Below, one piece after another: positions 1 through 9,812 of a stretch of 64,000 nucleotides of DNA. Numbering within the stretch: the stretch's first letter is position 1; each line of letters begins with the position of its first letter. The stretch is from Pseudaquabacterium pictum (lineage in GTDB: Bacteria; Pseudomonadota; Gammaproteobacteria; Burkholderiales; Burkholderiaceae_C): the NCBI RefSeq assembly GCF_005403045.1, contig NZ_BJCL01000003.1:186001-250000 (forward strand), written 5' to 3'. The notes under the pieces were generated by a model. That model did no database searches. It saw only the letters and a list, made by a program, of their open reading frames with translations, and was not told the DNA's origin. The position numbers were made by a program, and so were the translations under genes.

Positions 1-1
1 G

Positions 2-1963
2 CGCTTCGTGCCCAAGCAGGTGAGCTGGTTCATCGCCGCACGCAAGGACAACGGCGAGCGGCCGAAGGATGTGGATGCCCACGATCCGCAGAGCCGCAAG
101 ATGGTCGAGATCTACCAGGCCTATGAAGACCAGTGCCAGCGTGAAGGCGTGGTCGACTTCGCCGAGCTGATGCTGCGCACCTACGAGCTGATGCGCGACA
201 ACGCCGCGCTGCGCGAGCACTACCAGCACCGCTTCGCCCACATCCTGGTCGACGAGTTCCAGGACACCAACCGCCTGCAGTACGCCTGGCTGAAGATGTT
301 CGCGCCGCCGGGTAGCCCGCAGAGCGTGTTCGCCGTGGGTGACGACGACCAGAGCATCTATGCCTTCCGCGGCGCGCAGGTCGGCAACATGGCCGACTTC
401 GAGCGTGAATACCGGGTGAAGCAGGTGATCAAGCTGGAGCGCAACTACCGCAGCTTCGGCAACATCCTCGACAGCGCCAATGCGCTGATCGCCCACAACG
501 CCAAGCGCCTGGGCAAGAACCTCAGCACCGAGGCCGGCCCGGGTGAACCGGTGCGGGTGGCCGAGGCCACCAGCGACTACGCCGAGGCCCAATGGCTGCT
601 GGACGAAGCCCAGCAGCTGCACCGCAGCGGCACGCCGCGCAGCGAGATCGCGGTGCTCTACCGCAGCAATGCGCAGAGCCGGGTGGTGGAGAGTGCGCTG
701 TTCAACGCCGGCGTGCCCTACCGGGTGTATGGCGGCCTGCGCTTCTTCGAGCGGGCCGAGGTCAAGCATGCGCTGGCCTACCTGAGGTTGCTTGAGAACC
801 CGAACGACGACACCTCGTTCCTGCGGGTGGTGAACTTTCCCACCCGCGGCATCGGCGCGCGCACCATCGAACTGTTGACCGACGCCGGCCGCGCCAGCGG
901 CCGCAGCCTGTACCAGAGCGTGGGCGCGGTGGTGGGCAAGGGCGGCGCCAATCTGCTGGCCTTCACCGGCCTGATCGACCAGCTGCGCGAGCGCACTCGC
1001 GGCCTGACACTGCGCGAGATCATCGAGCAGATGCTCGACACCTCGGGCCTGGTCGACTTCTACAAGGCCGAGAAGGAAGGCGCCGAGCGCATCGAGAACC
1101 TGGGCGAACTGGTGAATGCCGCCGAGGCCTTCGTTACCCAGGAAGGCTTCGGCAAGGATGCGGTGGCGCTGCCGGTGGACGAGACCGGCGGACCCGGCAC
1201 CCTGGCCGTGGGCCTGCCGCCGGCGCCGGCGGCGGTGGACCTGACGCCGGATGCCGAGACCGGCGAGATCGTCAGCCCGCTGGCGGCCTTCCTCACCCAT
1301 GCGGCGCTGGAAGCGGGCGACAACCAGGCCCAGGCCGGCCAGGATGCCGTGCAGCTGATGACGGTGCATTCCGCCAAGGGCCTGGAATTCGACTGCGTGT
1401 TCATCACCGGCCTGGAGGAGGCGCTGTTCCCGCACGAGAACGCGATGAGCGACAACGACGGCCTGGAGGAAGAGCGCCGGCTGATGTACGTGGCCATCAC
1501 CCGCGCCCGCAAGCGCCTGTACCTCAGCTTCAGCCAGACCCGGCTGCTGCACGGCCAGACCCGCTACAACGTCAAGAGCCGCTTCCTGGATGAGCTGCCC
1601 GAGGGCGCGCTGAAGTGGCTGACCCCGCGCAATGCCGGCTTCGGCTCGGGCTATGCCAAGGAGTACCAGCAGGCCTGGCAGCGCGGCACCGGCCTGGGGT
1701 CGGTGGTGGGCGCAGGGCGCGTGGCTGGGCGGCCGGCCTACACCGCGCCACCGGCGCAGCCGCTGCCCGCGGCCATGCAGAACAAGGCCGGTGCCAGCCA
1801 TGGGCTGCGGGTGGGCCAGGCGGTGTTCCACACCAAGTTCGGCGAAGGCGTGGTGCTGACGCTGGAGGGCAACGGCCCCGATGCGCGGGCGCAGGTCAAC
1901 TTCGGCCGCCATGGCGCCAAGTGGCTGGCGCTGGCCATCGCCAAGCTCACGCCGGTGGACTGA
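2..1963 (+). CDS. uvrD: UvrD/Rep-type ATP-dependent DNA helicase (5' truncated by window start)
   Basis: Superfamily 1A 3'-5' DNA helicase, acting in nucleotide excision and mismatch repair. The reading frame is open from the first bases, so the N-terminal Walker A part lies upstream. Visible motifs, numbering from the codon at base 8: Walker B region LVDEFQDT (~78-87), motif III VGDDDQSIYAFRG (~110-123), motif V VHSAKGLEFD (~452), and motif VI YVAITRARKRLYL (~495-508). A C-terminal Tudor-like segment (GQAVFHTKFGEGVV, ~602 onward) is typical of UvrD/PcrA and not of Rep. The stop (TGA at 1961-1963) overlaps the 3' end of the convergent kinase gene by 17 bases. UvrD is favoured over Rep because of that C-terminal domain. 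Confidence 0.93.
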   Translation, partial: RFVPKQVSWFIAARKDNGERPKDVDAHDPQSRKMVEIYQAYEDQCQREGVVDFAELMLRTYELMRDNAALREHYQHRFAHILVDEFQDTNRLQYAWLKMFAPPGSPQSVFAVGDDDQSIYAFRGAQVGNMADFEREYRVKQVIKLERNYRSFGNILDSANALIAHNAKRLGKNLSTEAGPGEPVRVAEATSDYAEAQWLLDEAQQLHRSGTPRSEIAVLYRSNAQSRVVESALFNAGVPYRVYGGLRFFERAEVKHALAYLRLLENPNDDTSFLRVVNFPTRGIGARTIELLTDAGRASGRSLYQSVGAVVGKGGANLLAFTGLIDQLRERTRGLTLREIIEQMLDTSGLVDFYKAEKEGAERIENLGELVNAAEAFVTQEGFGKDAVALPVDETGGPGTLAVGLPPAPAAVDLTPDAETGEIVSPLAAFLTHAALEAGDNQAQAGQDAVQLMTVHSAKGLEFDCVFITGLEEALFPHENAMSDNDGLEEERRLMYVAITRARKRLYLSFSQTRLLHGQTRYNVKSRFLDELPEGALKWLTPRNAGFGSGYAKEYQQAWQRGTGLGSVVGAGRVAGRPAYTAPPAQPLPAAMQNKAGASHGLRVGQAVFHTKFGEGVVLTLEGNGPDARAQVNFGRHGAKWLALAIAKLTPVD

Positions 1964-4900
1964 CCTCAGCCGGCGCCTCGGCGCCCACCTCGGCCTGCAC
2001 CAGCCAAGGCAGCAGGGCGCTGTAGAGATCTTCCGGGTCCACCGGCTTGGTCACCACCCCGACCATGCCGGCGGCGCGGCAGCGGGCATGGTCGTCGGCA
2101 AAGGCATTGGCGGTGAAGGCCAGGATCGGCAGCTGGCCCAGCCCCGGCAGCGCATGGATGCGCTGGGCCGCGGCCAGGCCGTCCAGCCGCGGCAGTTGCA
2201 AGTCCATCAGCACCAGGTCGGGTGCTGTGGCGGCGGCGGCATCCACCGCGGCCAGGCCGTCGTGGGCGGTCTGCACCACCAGGCCGGCGGCCTGCAGCAG
2301 GGCCAGGGCCACGTCGCGGTTGGCCGCATCGTCTTCCACCAGCAGCACCCGGCGGCCGGCGGCACGGTCGCGCAGCAAGGCTTCCATCGGGGGGCCACCG
2401 TCGTCGGCCGGCAGGGCCGGGCTGGGCGCCGGCTGCGGCGCCCGCGCCAGCCGGGCGGTGAACCAGAAGCGGCTGCCCTGGCCCGGGCTGCTGTGCACGC
2501 CCGCCTCGCCGCCCATCAGCCGCGCCAGCTTGGCGGTGATGGCCAGGCCCAGGCCGCTGCCGCCATGCTGGCGGGTGGTGGAGTTGTCGGCCTGCTCGAA
2601 CGGGGTGAACAGGCGGGCCACGGTGGCCGGGTCCAGGCCCGGTCCGGTGTCCTGCACCTCGAAGTGCAGCAGCAGGCTGCCGGGTTGGGCCAGCGCGCCT
2701 TCATCGGCCGCCGAGACCCGCACCGCGATGTGGCCGCTGGGGGTGAACTTGGCCGCATTGGCCACATAGTTCAGCAACGCCTGCTGCAACCGCGTGGCAT
2801 CGCCCAGCAGCGCGCCGGGCGGCAGCTGCACCTGCACCGACAGGCCCAGCTGCTTGGCCAGCAGCTTGTCCTGCAGCATGGTGGCCACGTTGGCCACCAC
2901 GGCCTGCACATCCACCACCCGGTGGTCCAGCGTCAGGCGGTCGGCCTCGATGCGGGAGAGATCGAGCACCGCGTCCAGCGTCTCCACCAGGTGGCGTGCG
3001 GCGGTCTTGATGTGGTCCAGCCGCTCGGCCTGGCGGCCCGACAGGCCCTCCCGGCCGATCAGGTAGGCCATGCCGGTGATGGCGTTCAGCGGTGTGCGGA
3101 TCTCGTGGCTCATGTTCGCCAGGAAGGCGCTCTTGGCCACGTTGGCGGCCTCGGCCGCGTCCTTGGCCCGCACCAGGGCCTGCTCGGCGGACTTGCGGTC
3201 GGCGATGTCGGTGAGGAAGCTGATGATCCGGTCGGGCGCGCCGTCGACCCCGGCCAGGTAGAAGGCCGTCACCTCCAGCGGCAGCGGGCTGCCATCACGG
3301 CGCCGGGCCACGACCTCGCGCCGGATCTTGCCCACCTCACGCAGCGTCTGCACCCGCCGCACGAGGTCGTCCTCGTCGGCCTGCATGTCGACGTCGGGCA
3401 CGCGCAGCTGCAGCATCTCCGCCGGGCTGTAGCCGAACTGCTGGGCCGCCATGCGGTTGACGTAGATGAAGCGCAGGCTGGCAGCGTCCACCCATTCGAT
3501 GCCGATGCCCACGCTGTCCATCGCGAACTGGGTGTCCAGCAATTGCTGGTTGGCGGCCTTCAGTGCCAGCGTGCGTTCGGCCACCCGCTGCTCCAGTTGC
3601 TGGCGGTTCTGGTGCAGGCCGGTCACGTCGCGCAGCGACCACAGCCGCACCGAGATCTGGTCGAGCTGCACCGCGCGGGTCTGGCACTCCAGCACCCGGC
3701 CGTCGGTGCAGGGCAGGGTCAGCAGGGCCATGTCGCCGCTGGCTTCCACCTGGGCACGCACGGCATGGAAGGCGGCAGGGTCCAGCAGCTGGCTGGCGCC
3801 CAGGTCGAGCAGCGCGGTGTGCGGGCTGCCCTCGCCCAGCGTCTCGGGCAGGGCCCACCACTGGCGCAGATTGCGGTTGACGTGCAGCACCTGGCCCTGG
3901 CTGTCGACCACCATCAGGCCGTCGCCGGTGGCATCCAGCGTGGCCCGCATCAGGCGCCGGCTGGCGGCCAGCGCGGCCTGCTCGCGGGCGATGCGCAGCA
4001 GCAGCCAGGACATGGCCAGCACCAGCGCCAGCGACAGCGGCGCCAGCACGGCCACCCGCTGCATCGCGCGCTGCCCCTCCGTCCGCGCCGGTACCAGCAC
4101 GTTCTCGATGTCCAGGCCCACGTTGACGATCAGCGGCAGCCGGTCCAGCCGGTACCAGGCGTACAGGCGCTCGCCGCCGTCGGCCTGCGCCACCAGGCGA
4201 AAACGGCCCTCGCTGGCGGCGCCGGGCTGCAGGAAGGGCCTGCTGGCCGGCAGCTGCGTACCCAGCAGGTGGTCGATGCCGGCGCTGCGGGCCAGGTAGC
4301 TGCCATCGGCATGGAACAGGCTGATCACATCCTGGCCGCTGGGCTGCTGCCGGGCCATTGCATCCGACAGGTAGGACGGCGACAGCGACAACAGCACCAC
4401 GCCGGCAAACTGGCCGTCGCGCAGCAGCGGTCGGGTGACCGGCACCGACCACTGGCCGGTGATGCGCGAGACCATCACCGTGTGCACCGCCATCTGGTCG
4501 ACCGGATTGGCGGCGAGCTGGCGGAAGTAGCTGCGGTCGGCCACGTTCAGCGGCAGATCGCCCTCGCCCTGCATGTGGGCCGACGGGAAGATCACCCGGC
4601 CGTCGGCATCGGAGACGCTGAAGTGGCCGATGGCGCCGGCCGGCATCGCCGCGACGATGGCCCGGGCCGTGGCGGCCATGGTGGCCGGGTTGCCGGCCAG
4701 CACCTGGTCGCGGAACTGGCACAGCGCCAGGTCGGCGCTGACCAGCAGGGCTTCCACATGCTGCGCCTTGGCGGCGGCCAGCTGCTGGGCGCGGCCGCCG
4801 GCCTGTTCCAGCGTGTGCGCCTCCAGTGCCGTGTGGGCAGCGACCATGCGCTGCAGGTACACCGCCATCACCAGCAGTGCGACCAGCGGCAGCGCCAGGG

Positions 4901-5042
4901 CCAGCCGGCGCAGCCACCGGTCGGTGGGCTGGGCAGGGAAATGCGGGGCGGCGACAGCGGACAAGAGCGGTGTTCGACAGCTGGGAGAGGGGACGCCGGG
5001 CGCCATGGCCTGGCACTGCCCAGCATACAAGCCCACCGGCAT
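1947..5042 (-). CDS. Membrane-bound hybrid sensor histidine kinase (Cache-like, two PAS, HisKA, HATPase, REC)
   Basis: Predicted sensory kinase of about 1,031 residues. An N-terminal membrane segment (~33-55) and a second one (~330-350) bracket a periplasmic Cache-like sensor region. Two PAS domains follow (~360-470 and ~500-620). The phosphoacceptor motif SHEIRTPLN has its His near residue 646. An N-box (NAAKFTPSG) and G-boxes ([16 protein letters not shown]) mark the ATPase. The C-terminal receiver carries the acceptor Asp ([11 protein letters not shown], ~947), so this is an intramolecular phosphorelay. An alternative ATG at 5006 would shorten the N-terminus by 12 residues; neither start has a strong ribosome site. 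It lies 23 bases after the hydrolase gene on the same strand. Its signal and output partner are unknown. Confidence 0.88.
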   Translation of the reverse strand: MPVGLYAGQCQAMAPGVPSPSCRTPLLSAVAAPHFPAQPTDRWLRRLALALPLVALLVMAVYLQRMVAAHTALEAHTLEQAGGRAQQLAAAKAQHVEALLVSADLALCQFRDQVLAGNPATMAATARAIVAAMPAGAIGHFSVSDADGRVIFPSAHMQGEGDLPLNVADRSYFRQLAANPVDQMAVHTVMVSRITGQWSVPVTRPLLRDGQFAGVVLLSLSPSYLSDAMARQQPSGQDVISLFHADGSYLARSAGIDHLLGTQLPASRPFLQPGAASEGRFRLVAQADGGERLYAWYRLDRLPLIVNVGLDIENVLVPARTEGQRAMQRVAVLAPLSLALVLAMSWLLLRIAREQAALAASRRLMRATLDATGDGLMVVDSQGQVLHVNRNLRQWWALPETLGEGSPHTALLDLGASQLLDPAAFHAVRAQVEASGDMALLTLPCTDGRVLECQTRAVQLDQISVRLWSLRDVTGLHQNRQQLEQRVAERTLALKAANQQLLDTQFAMDSVGIGIEWVDAASLRFIYVNRMAAQQFGYSPAEMLQLRVPDVDMQADEDDLVRRVQTLREVGKIRREVVARRRDGSPLPLEVTAFYLAGVDGAPDRIISFLTDIADRKSAEQALVRAKDAAEAANVAKSAFLANMSHEIRTPLNAITGMAYLIGREGLSGRQAERLDHIKTAARHLVETLDAVLDLSRIEADRLTLDHRVVDVQAVVANVATMLQDKLLAKQLGLSVQVQLPPGALLGDATRLQQALLNYVANAAKFTPSGHIAVRVSAADEGALAQPGSLLLHFEVQDTGPGLDPATVARLFTPFEQADNSTTRQHGGSGLGLAITAKLARLMGGEAGVHSSPGQGSRFWFTARLARAPQPAPSPALPADDGGPPMEALLRDRAAGRRVLLVEDDAANRDVALALLQAAGLVVQTAHDGLAAVDAAAATAPDLVLMDLQLPRLDGLAAAQRIHALPGLGQLPILAFTANAFADDHARCRAAGMVGVVTKPVDPEDLYSALLPWLVQAEVGAEAPAEVSPPA

Positions 5043-5065
5043 CCTGCGCGGCCGGCGGACCGCCG

Positions 5066-5980
5066 TCAGCGCAGAAATTCCAGCAGCGCGGCGGCGAGGT
5101 CCTCGGGCTGGTCATGGTGCAGCATGTGGCCGGCATCGGCCAGCGTCACCTGCCGCACCTGCGGCACATGGGCCAGGCGCTGCTGGAATTCGGCCAGGCT
5201 GTAGCGGCCGCCCCAGTGGCTGTCGAGCCGGCTGCGCTCGCCCTGCACCCACAGCAGCGGCGCGCTGATGCGCTGCCAGGTGGCGATGGCATCGGCGGCG
5301 CGGTAGGGCACCGGGTTGATGCGCTTGTGGGCGGCATCGGCCAGCAGCTGCCACTGGCCGTCGGCGCCGGGTGCCGACCAGTGGCCGGCCAGCCAGCGCG
5401 CCTTGTCGGCCGGCAGCCGGCGGTTGTTCTGCTGCAGGCGCTGCGCCACGGCGTCCAGGCTGGCATACGGTTTCAGCCGCTGCGGCGTCTTCAGCTCGTC
5501 CAGCCAGGTGGCCAGGCGCAGCGGTGCCTCGGCCGCGGGCAGATCGGGCAGGCCGAAGCCTTCCAGGTTGACCAGGCGGCGGATGCGCTGCGGCCGCACG
5601 CCGCCGTAGGTCATCACCACATTGCCGCCCATGCTGTGGCCCAGCAGGTCGACCGGGGCGTCGGGCGACAGGGCATCGAGCAGGGCGTCCAGGTCGCCCA
5701 GGTAGTCGGCGAACCAGTAGGCATCGGCGGCCACCGGGGCGCTGGTGCGGCCGAAGCCGCGCCAGTCGGGGGCGATGACGCAGCGCTGCCCATCGCCGGC
5801 CGCGGCCATGGCGTCGACGACGAACTGGAACGATGCACCGACATCCATGAAGCCGTGCACCATCACCAGCAGCGGCACGCCGGGCTGCGGCGTGCCCCAC
5901 TGGTGCAGGTGGTAGGACAGGCCGCGCACCGGCAGGTGGCGGCCCAGCGCCTGGCGCCGGGGCTGGTAGACATCGTTCAT
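5066..5980 (-). CDS. Alpha/beta-fold hydrolase
   Basis: A 304-residue serine hydrolase of the epoxide hydrolase/haloperoxidase-like branch. It shows the oxyanion-hole segment VHGFMD near residue 42, the nucleophile elbow GHSMGG, and a C-terminal catalytic His in ADAGHMLHHDQPE. A helical cap region lies between the nucleophile and the WVQGERSRLD strand, which probably supplies the acid. No signal peptide is seen, so it should be cytoplasmic. The substrate cannot be inferred. The ATG at 5980 is chosen because upstream in-frame sequence runs into the oppositely oriented acetyltransferase gene. The gene precedes the hybrid kinase on the same strand. Confidence 0.85.
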   Translation of the reverse strand: MNDVYQPRRQALGRHLPVRGLSYHLHQWGTPQPGVPLLVMVHGFMDVGASFQFVVDAMAAAGDGQRCVIAPDWRGFGRTSAPVAADAYWFADYLGDLDALLDALSPDAPVDLLGHSMGGNVVMTYGGVRPQRIRRLVNLEGFGLPDLPAAEAPLRLATWLDELKTPQRLKPYASLDAVAQRLQQNNRRLPADKARWLAGHWSAPGADGQWQLLADAAHKRINPVPYRAADAIATWQRISAPLLWVQGERSRLDSHWGGRYSLAEFQQRLAHVPQVRQVTLADAGHMLHHDQPEDLAAALLEFLR

Positions 5981-6055
5981 CCCAGGCACTGTAGGCGGGC
6001 GTGGTGGCGCAGGGCTGTCGGTGGGGCGACAAGGCCGGCCGGGCAGAATCGGCGG

Positions 6056-6559
6056 ATGACGCCCTTCACGCTGCGCGCGGCCGAGCCGCGAGACCTGACT
6101 GCCATCACCGGCCTGATCGCCGAGCTGGCCGACTTTGAACACCTGACCCACCTGGTGCGCTGCACGCCCGAGCGGCTGGCGCCGCACCTGTTCGGCGAGC
6201 GGCCGGTGGCCGAGGCGGTGGTGGCCGAGTTGGACGACGCGCCGGGCCGCCCGGTGGTGGCCTTTGCGCTGTTCTTCACCAACTTCTCCACCTTCCTGGC
6301 GCAGCCCGGCCTCTACCTGGAAGACCTGTATGTGCAGCCGGCGCACCGCGGCGCCGGCATCGGCAAGGCGCTGCTGCAGCACCTGGGCGCACTGGCGTTG
6401 GCGCGGGGCCACGGCCGCTTCGAGTGGAGCGTGCTGGACTGGAACGCCAACGCCATCCGCTTCTACGAGAAGATGGGCGCCACGGTGATGAAGGAATGGC
6501 AGATCTGCCGCGTCACCGGCGACCGGCTGCAGTCCTTCGCAGCGCCGGCGGCCGGCTGA
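6056..6559 (+). CDS. GNAT N-acetyltransferase, SSAT/thialysine-acetyltransferase-like
   Basis: A 167-residue acetyl-CoA-dependent N-acetyltransferase. The order of motifs matches the spermidine/spermine acetyltransferase (SSAT/SAT2) branch: an FFTNFSTFLAQPGLYLEDLYV segment, the acetyl-CoA loop PAHRGAGIGKALL (motif A, R/Q-x-x-G-x-G/A), and SVLDWNANAIRFYEKMGA (motif B). By family knowledge, such enzymes acetylate polyamines or lysine analogues; the exact substrate is inference. It is divergent from the hydrolase gene (start-to-start gap 75 bases). It ends one base before the stop of the convergent HD-GYP gene. Confidence 0.85.
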   Translation: MTPFTLRAAEPRDLTAITGLIAELADFEHLTHLVRCTPERLAPHLFGERPVAEAVVAELDDAPGRPVVAFALFFTNFSTFLAQPGLYLEDLYVQPAHRGAGIGKALLQHLGALALARGHGRFEWSVLDWNANAIRFYEKMGATVMKEWQICRVTGDRLQSFAAPAAG

Positions 6560-7678
6560 TCAGGCGGTCAGCGCGGCCAGCAGCTGATCGGGCGCCAGGC
6601 AGGGGCTGTCCTCTGGCGGCAGCACGCCGTGCACCGCGTAGGCAGGCTGGGCGGTGTCGCGGCGCAGCGGCCTGGCCAGGGCAGCGCCGCGGCTGCTGCC
6701 GAGCACGGCCACGATCGGCGTGGTGACGGTGCTGCCGCGCTGCACCACCATGGCCGTCTCGCCCGAGGCCAGCCGCACCATGCAGCCGGGCGGGTAGACG
6801 CCGAATTCCTTGACCAGGGCCGCCACCATCGGATGGCCCGGCTCCTGCATGAACATCGTGCGGCCGGCCTTGTCGGCCGCGATGGCGTTGCGGCCGGCGC
6901 GCGGGCTGAGCTTGGCGGTGTAGATGTCGACCCGGCGCACCAGGGCGGCCAGGTCGCCGACGGTGCGCAGGCCCAGCGGGTAGCCGCTGCCGTCGGGGGC
7001 CTCGTGGTGCTGCTCCACCGCCAGCAGCCAGTCGGCGTCGGTCACGCCGGCCATCTCCAGCATCACCCGGCTGAACTGCGGATGCGCATGGATGGCCAGG
7101 CGCTGCTCGTCGGTGGGCGGCGTGGTCTGCTGCGCCAGTTGGCCCTGCAGCTCCAGCATCGAGATGTTCATCGTCAGCGCCGTCTTGAAGACGCGCTCGC
7201 ACTCGGCCGGCGACCATCCCAGCCGCCGCGCCACCAGCCAGCCGGTGATGCCGCTGTGGGTGGCATGGTGCAGGCCATAGTCGACATGGGCATTGCCCTG
7301 CTGGCGCAGCACCTGCAGGATGGCGAGATCGGGGTCGCGCGCCACCAGCGCCAGCACCGGGGCGCTGCTGGCCTCCAGCGCGTCGCGGAAACCCTCGTCG
7401 TGGGCCTGGCGCAGGCTGTCGTGCACGGCGCCCAGGCAGTCGTTCCAGAGGCCGGGCAGGTCCTCGCGGCGGGCCTGGGCCACGCGCTCGGCCGGGCTCA
7501 GCACCTCGGCCAGGTCGACCAGGGCGCCGCGCTTGAACAGCGCCTCCAGCTGGGCCTGGCTGCCGACCTGCTGGCCGCGGGCCAGCAGCAGGGTGTGGTC
7601 ATGGTCGTGCACGCCGAAGGGCAATGGCGCGCCCACCCGGATGCGGGCCTGGACCTGGGATAGTGGGGTGAACTGCAT
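6560..7678 (-). CDS. HD-GYP-family protein with degenerate HD motif
   Basis: A 372-residue cytoplasmic protein. The central region has the HD-GYP layout: HATHSGITGWLVARRLGW, then the stretch that normally holds the metal-binding HDxGK, then IHAHPQFSRVML, then HHEAPDGSGYPLGL. The HD position reads TALTMNISML, so the His-Asp pair is missing, while the HHE-DGSGYP part is intact. HD-GYP enzymes hydrolyse cyclic di-GMP. Losing the HD pair should impair metal binding, so this may be an inactive sensor or have reduced activity (inference). The N-terminal ~100 residues resemble no domain I can name. No receiver or PAS domain is present. Confidence 0.82.
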   Translation of the reverse strand: MQFTPLSQVQARIRVGAPLPFGVHDHDHTLLLARGQQVGSQAQLEALFKRGALVDLAEVLSPAERVAQARREDLPGLWNDCLGAVHDSLRQAHDEGFRDALEASSAPVLALVARDPDLAILQVLRQQGNAHVDYGLHHATHSGITGWLVARRLGWSPAECERVFKTALTMNISMLELQGQLAQQTTPPTDEQRLAIHAHPQFSRVMLEMAGVTDADWLLAVEQHHEAPDGSGYPLGLRTVGDLAALVRRVDIYTAKLSPRAGRNAIAADKAGRTMFMQEPGHPMVAALVKEFGVYPPGCMVRLASGETAMVVQRGSTVTTPIVAVLGSSRGAALARPLRRDTAQPAYAVHGVLPPEDSPCLAPDQLLAALTA

Positions 7679-7848
7679 CGCTGGGTGTCTCCTGCACAGA
7701 CCTGGTGGCTGCTGGCAGGCATATCGGCAAGGCACGACGTCGACTTGAGGGGAAGTCTTGATCCGCGGACCGCGCTTTCGTCGGACACTGCGGGTCCGGG
7801 CCTGCTGGCAACAGGGACAATCGGACACAGAAGAACCAGAGAGGTCCC

Positions 7849-8700
7849 ATGACGCTTCCCCTGATCTCGGCCCAGGCGCTGCGCGCCCAGATGTCGTCTG
7901 GCGTGCGCCTGATGGTGTGCGACTGCCGCTTCGACCTGGCCGACCCCGACCATGGCCAGGCCGACCACGAGGCCTGGCACATCCCCGGCGCGGTCTACAT
8001 GCACCTGGACCGCGACCTGTCGGCGCCCCGCAACGGCCGCAACGGCCGCCATCCGCTGCCCGACCGGGCCGAATTCGCCGCCCGCCTGGCTGCCCTGGGT
8101 TGCCACGACGACCTGCCGGTGGTGGCCTACGACGCCTCCGGCGGCATGTATGCCGCGCGGCTGTGGTGGATGCTGCGCTGGCTGGGCCACCGCCAGGTGC
8201 AGGTGCTCGACGGCGGCCTGGCCGCCTGGGATGCCGCCGGTGGCGCGCTGCAGGCCGGGCCGGTGGCGCCACGCCTGCCCGCCACGCTGACCCTGCGCCC
8301 GCCGCTGGTCGACCTGCTGGACTTCGACGCGGTGCTGGCCGGCCTGGGCCGGCCCGACCGGCTGGTCGTCGACGCCCGTGCGCCCGACCGCTTCCGCGGC
8401 GAGAACGAGACGCTGGACCCGGTGGGCGGCCACATCCCCGGGGCGGCCAACCGCTGCTTCCGCGACAACCTGCAGCCCGATGGCAGCTTCAAGCCGGCCG
8501 AGCAGCTGCGCGCCGAGTGGCTGGCCCTGTTGGGCCCGCGCCAGCCTGCCGAGCTGGTGCAGCAGTGCGGCTCCGGCGTGACGGCCTGCCACAACCTGCT
8601 GGCCCTGGCCGCCGCCGGCCTGCCGGGCTCGGCGCTGTATGCCGGCTCCTGGAGCGAATGGTGCTCGCGCGACAACGCGCCGGTGGCCGTCGGGGCATGA
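7849..8700 (+). CDS. sseA: 3-mercaptopyruvate sulfurtransferase
   Basis: A 283-residue two-domain rhodanese that transfers sulfur from 3-mercaptopyruvate to thiol acceptors or cyanide. The inactive N-terminal rhodanese domain contains HIPGAVYMHLD and YDASGGMYAARLWWMLR. The active C-terminal domain contains GHIPGAANRCFRDN and the active-site loop CGSGVTAC. The CGSGVTA loop is typical of mercaptopyruvate sulfurtransferases, whereas thiosulfate sulfurtransferases usually have CRKGVTA. An AGAGAGG ribosome site precedes the ATG. The 170-base upstream gap contains no other gene. It is followed 7 bases later by the aldo/keto reductase. Confidence 0.9.
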   Translation: MTLPLISAQALRAQMSSGVRLMVCDCRFDLADPDHGQADHEAWHIPGAVYMHLDRDLSAPRNGRNGRHPLPDRAEFAARLAALGCHDDLPVVAYDASGGMYAARLWWMLRWLGHRQVQVLDGGLAAWDAAGGALQAGPVAPRLPATLTLRPPLVDLLDFDAVLAGLGRPDRLVVDARAPDRFRGENETLDPVGGHIPGAANRCFRDNLQPDGSFKPAEQLRAEWLALLGPRQPAELVQQCGSGVTACHNLLALAAAGLPGSALYAGSWSEWCSRDNAPVAVGA

Positions 8701-8707
8701 TCGGGCC

Positions 8708-9796
8708 ATGAACAGCCCCAGCACGTCCCCCACCATTCCCCGCACCACCCTGGGCGGCAGCGACCTGCAGGTCAGCCGCATCTGCCTGGGCACGATGACC
8801 TTCGGCGAGCAGGTCGACGAGGCCACGGCCCATGCCATCCTCGACCGGGCGGTGGACCGCGACATCAACTTCATCGACACCGCCGAGATGTATGCGGTGC
8901 CGGCCCGGCGCGAGACCTACGGCGCCACCGAGACCATCATCGGCCGCTGGCTGGCTGCCCGCCCGGGCATGCGCCAGCGCATCGTGCTGGCCACCAAGGT
9001 GGCCGGGCCATCACGCGGCATGCCCTGGGTGCGCGATGGCGCCGACGACCTGCAGCCCGCCCACATCGCCCAGGCCTGCGACGACAGCCTGCGCCGTTTG
9101 CAGACGGATGTGATCGACCTCTACCAGATCCACTGGCCGAATCGCAATGCGGCGGTGTTCGGCAGCCTGTACCTCGATCCATCCAAGGACCGGTTCTACA
9201 CCTCGATCCACGACCAGCTGGCCGCGCTGGGCAAGCTGGTGCAGGCCGGCAAGGTGCGGCACATCGGGCTGTCGAATGAATCCCCCTGGGGGCTGATGGA
9301 ATTCCTGCGGCTGGCCGAGCAGCATGGCCTGCCCAAGGTGGTGTCGGTGCAGAACCCGTATGCGCTGGTCAACCGCGCGGCGGACAACGGCCTGGACGAG
9401 GCCCTGCTGCGCACCGGCGTCGGCCTGCTGGCCTACAGCCCGCTGGGCTTCGGCAGCCTGACCGGCAAGTACGACGGCCCGGGCTTCGATCCGGCGCAGC
9501 CGACGCTGGGGCGGCTGGCCCGCTTCGAGAGCATGCGCAAGCAGCGTTGGGCCCGGCCCGAGACGCTGGTGGCCGCCCGCCGCTACAACGCGCTGGCGCG
9601 GGCGCATGGCCTCACGCCCACGCAGATGGCGCTGGCCTTCTGCTACGGCAACTGGCGCGTGGCCAGCACCATCATCGGTGTGACCACGGCGGACCAACTG
9701 GACGAGTGCCTGGCCGCCTGGGGCACGACGCTGTCGCCCGAACTGCTGGCCGCCATCGACGCGGTGCGCTGGGAGCTGCGCGACCCGGCGCAGTGA
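8708..9796 (+). CDS. tas: Tas-like NADP-dependent aldo/keto reductase
   Basis: A 362-residue cytosolic aldo/keto reductase. The N-terminal LGTMTFGEQVDEATAH and the DTAEMYAVPARRETYGATE segment (catalytic Asp and Tyr) closely follow the E. coli Tas (YgdS) pattern. Also present are KVAGPSRGMPW, LYQIHWPNRN, SNESPWGLMEFL, LAYSPLGFGSLTGKY and a C-terminal VASTIIGVTTADQL that contributes to cofactor binding. Tas is a stress-related reductase of uncertain physiological substrate. The ATG at 8708 is preferred over an upstream in-frame codon because it matches the family N-terminus. It overlaps neither neighbour. Confidence 0.88.
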   Translation: MNSPSTSPTIPRTTLGGSDLQVSRICLGTMTFGEQVDEATAHAILDRAVDRDINFIDTAEMYAVPARRETYGATETIIGRWLAARPGMRQRIVLATKVAGPSRGMPWVRDGADDLQPAHIAQACDDSLRRLQTDVIDLYQIHWPNRNAAVFGSLYLDPSKDRFYTSIHDQLAALGKLVQAGKVRHIGLSNESPWGLMEFLRLAEQHGLPKVVSVQNPYALVNRAADNGLDEALLRTGVGLLAYSPLGFGSLTGKYDGPGFDPAQPTLGRLARFESMRKQRWARPETLVAARRYNALARAHGLTPTQMALAFCYGNWRVASTIIGVTTADQLDECLAAWGTTLSPELLAAIDAVRWELRDPAQ

Positions 9797-9812
9797 CCCT
9801 GCGGGGGCGACC

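Noticed and set aside
1881-5204. Very long open frame on the plus strand opposite the hybrid kinase
   Set aside because: The opposite strand encodes a full kinase with all motifs. The frame is a by-product of high GC content and gives a Gln/His/Gly-rich translation without domains.
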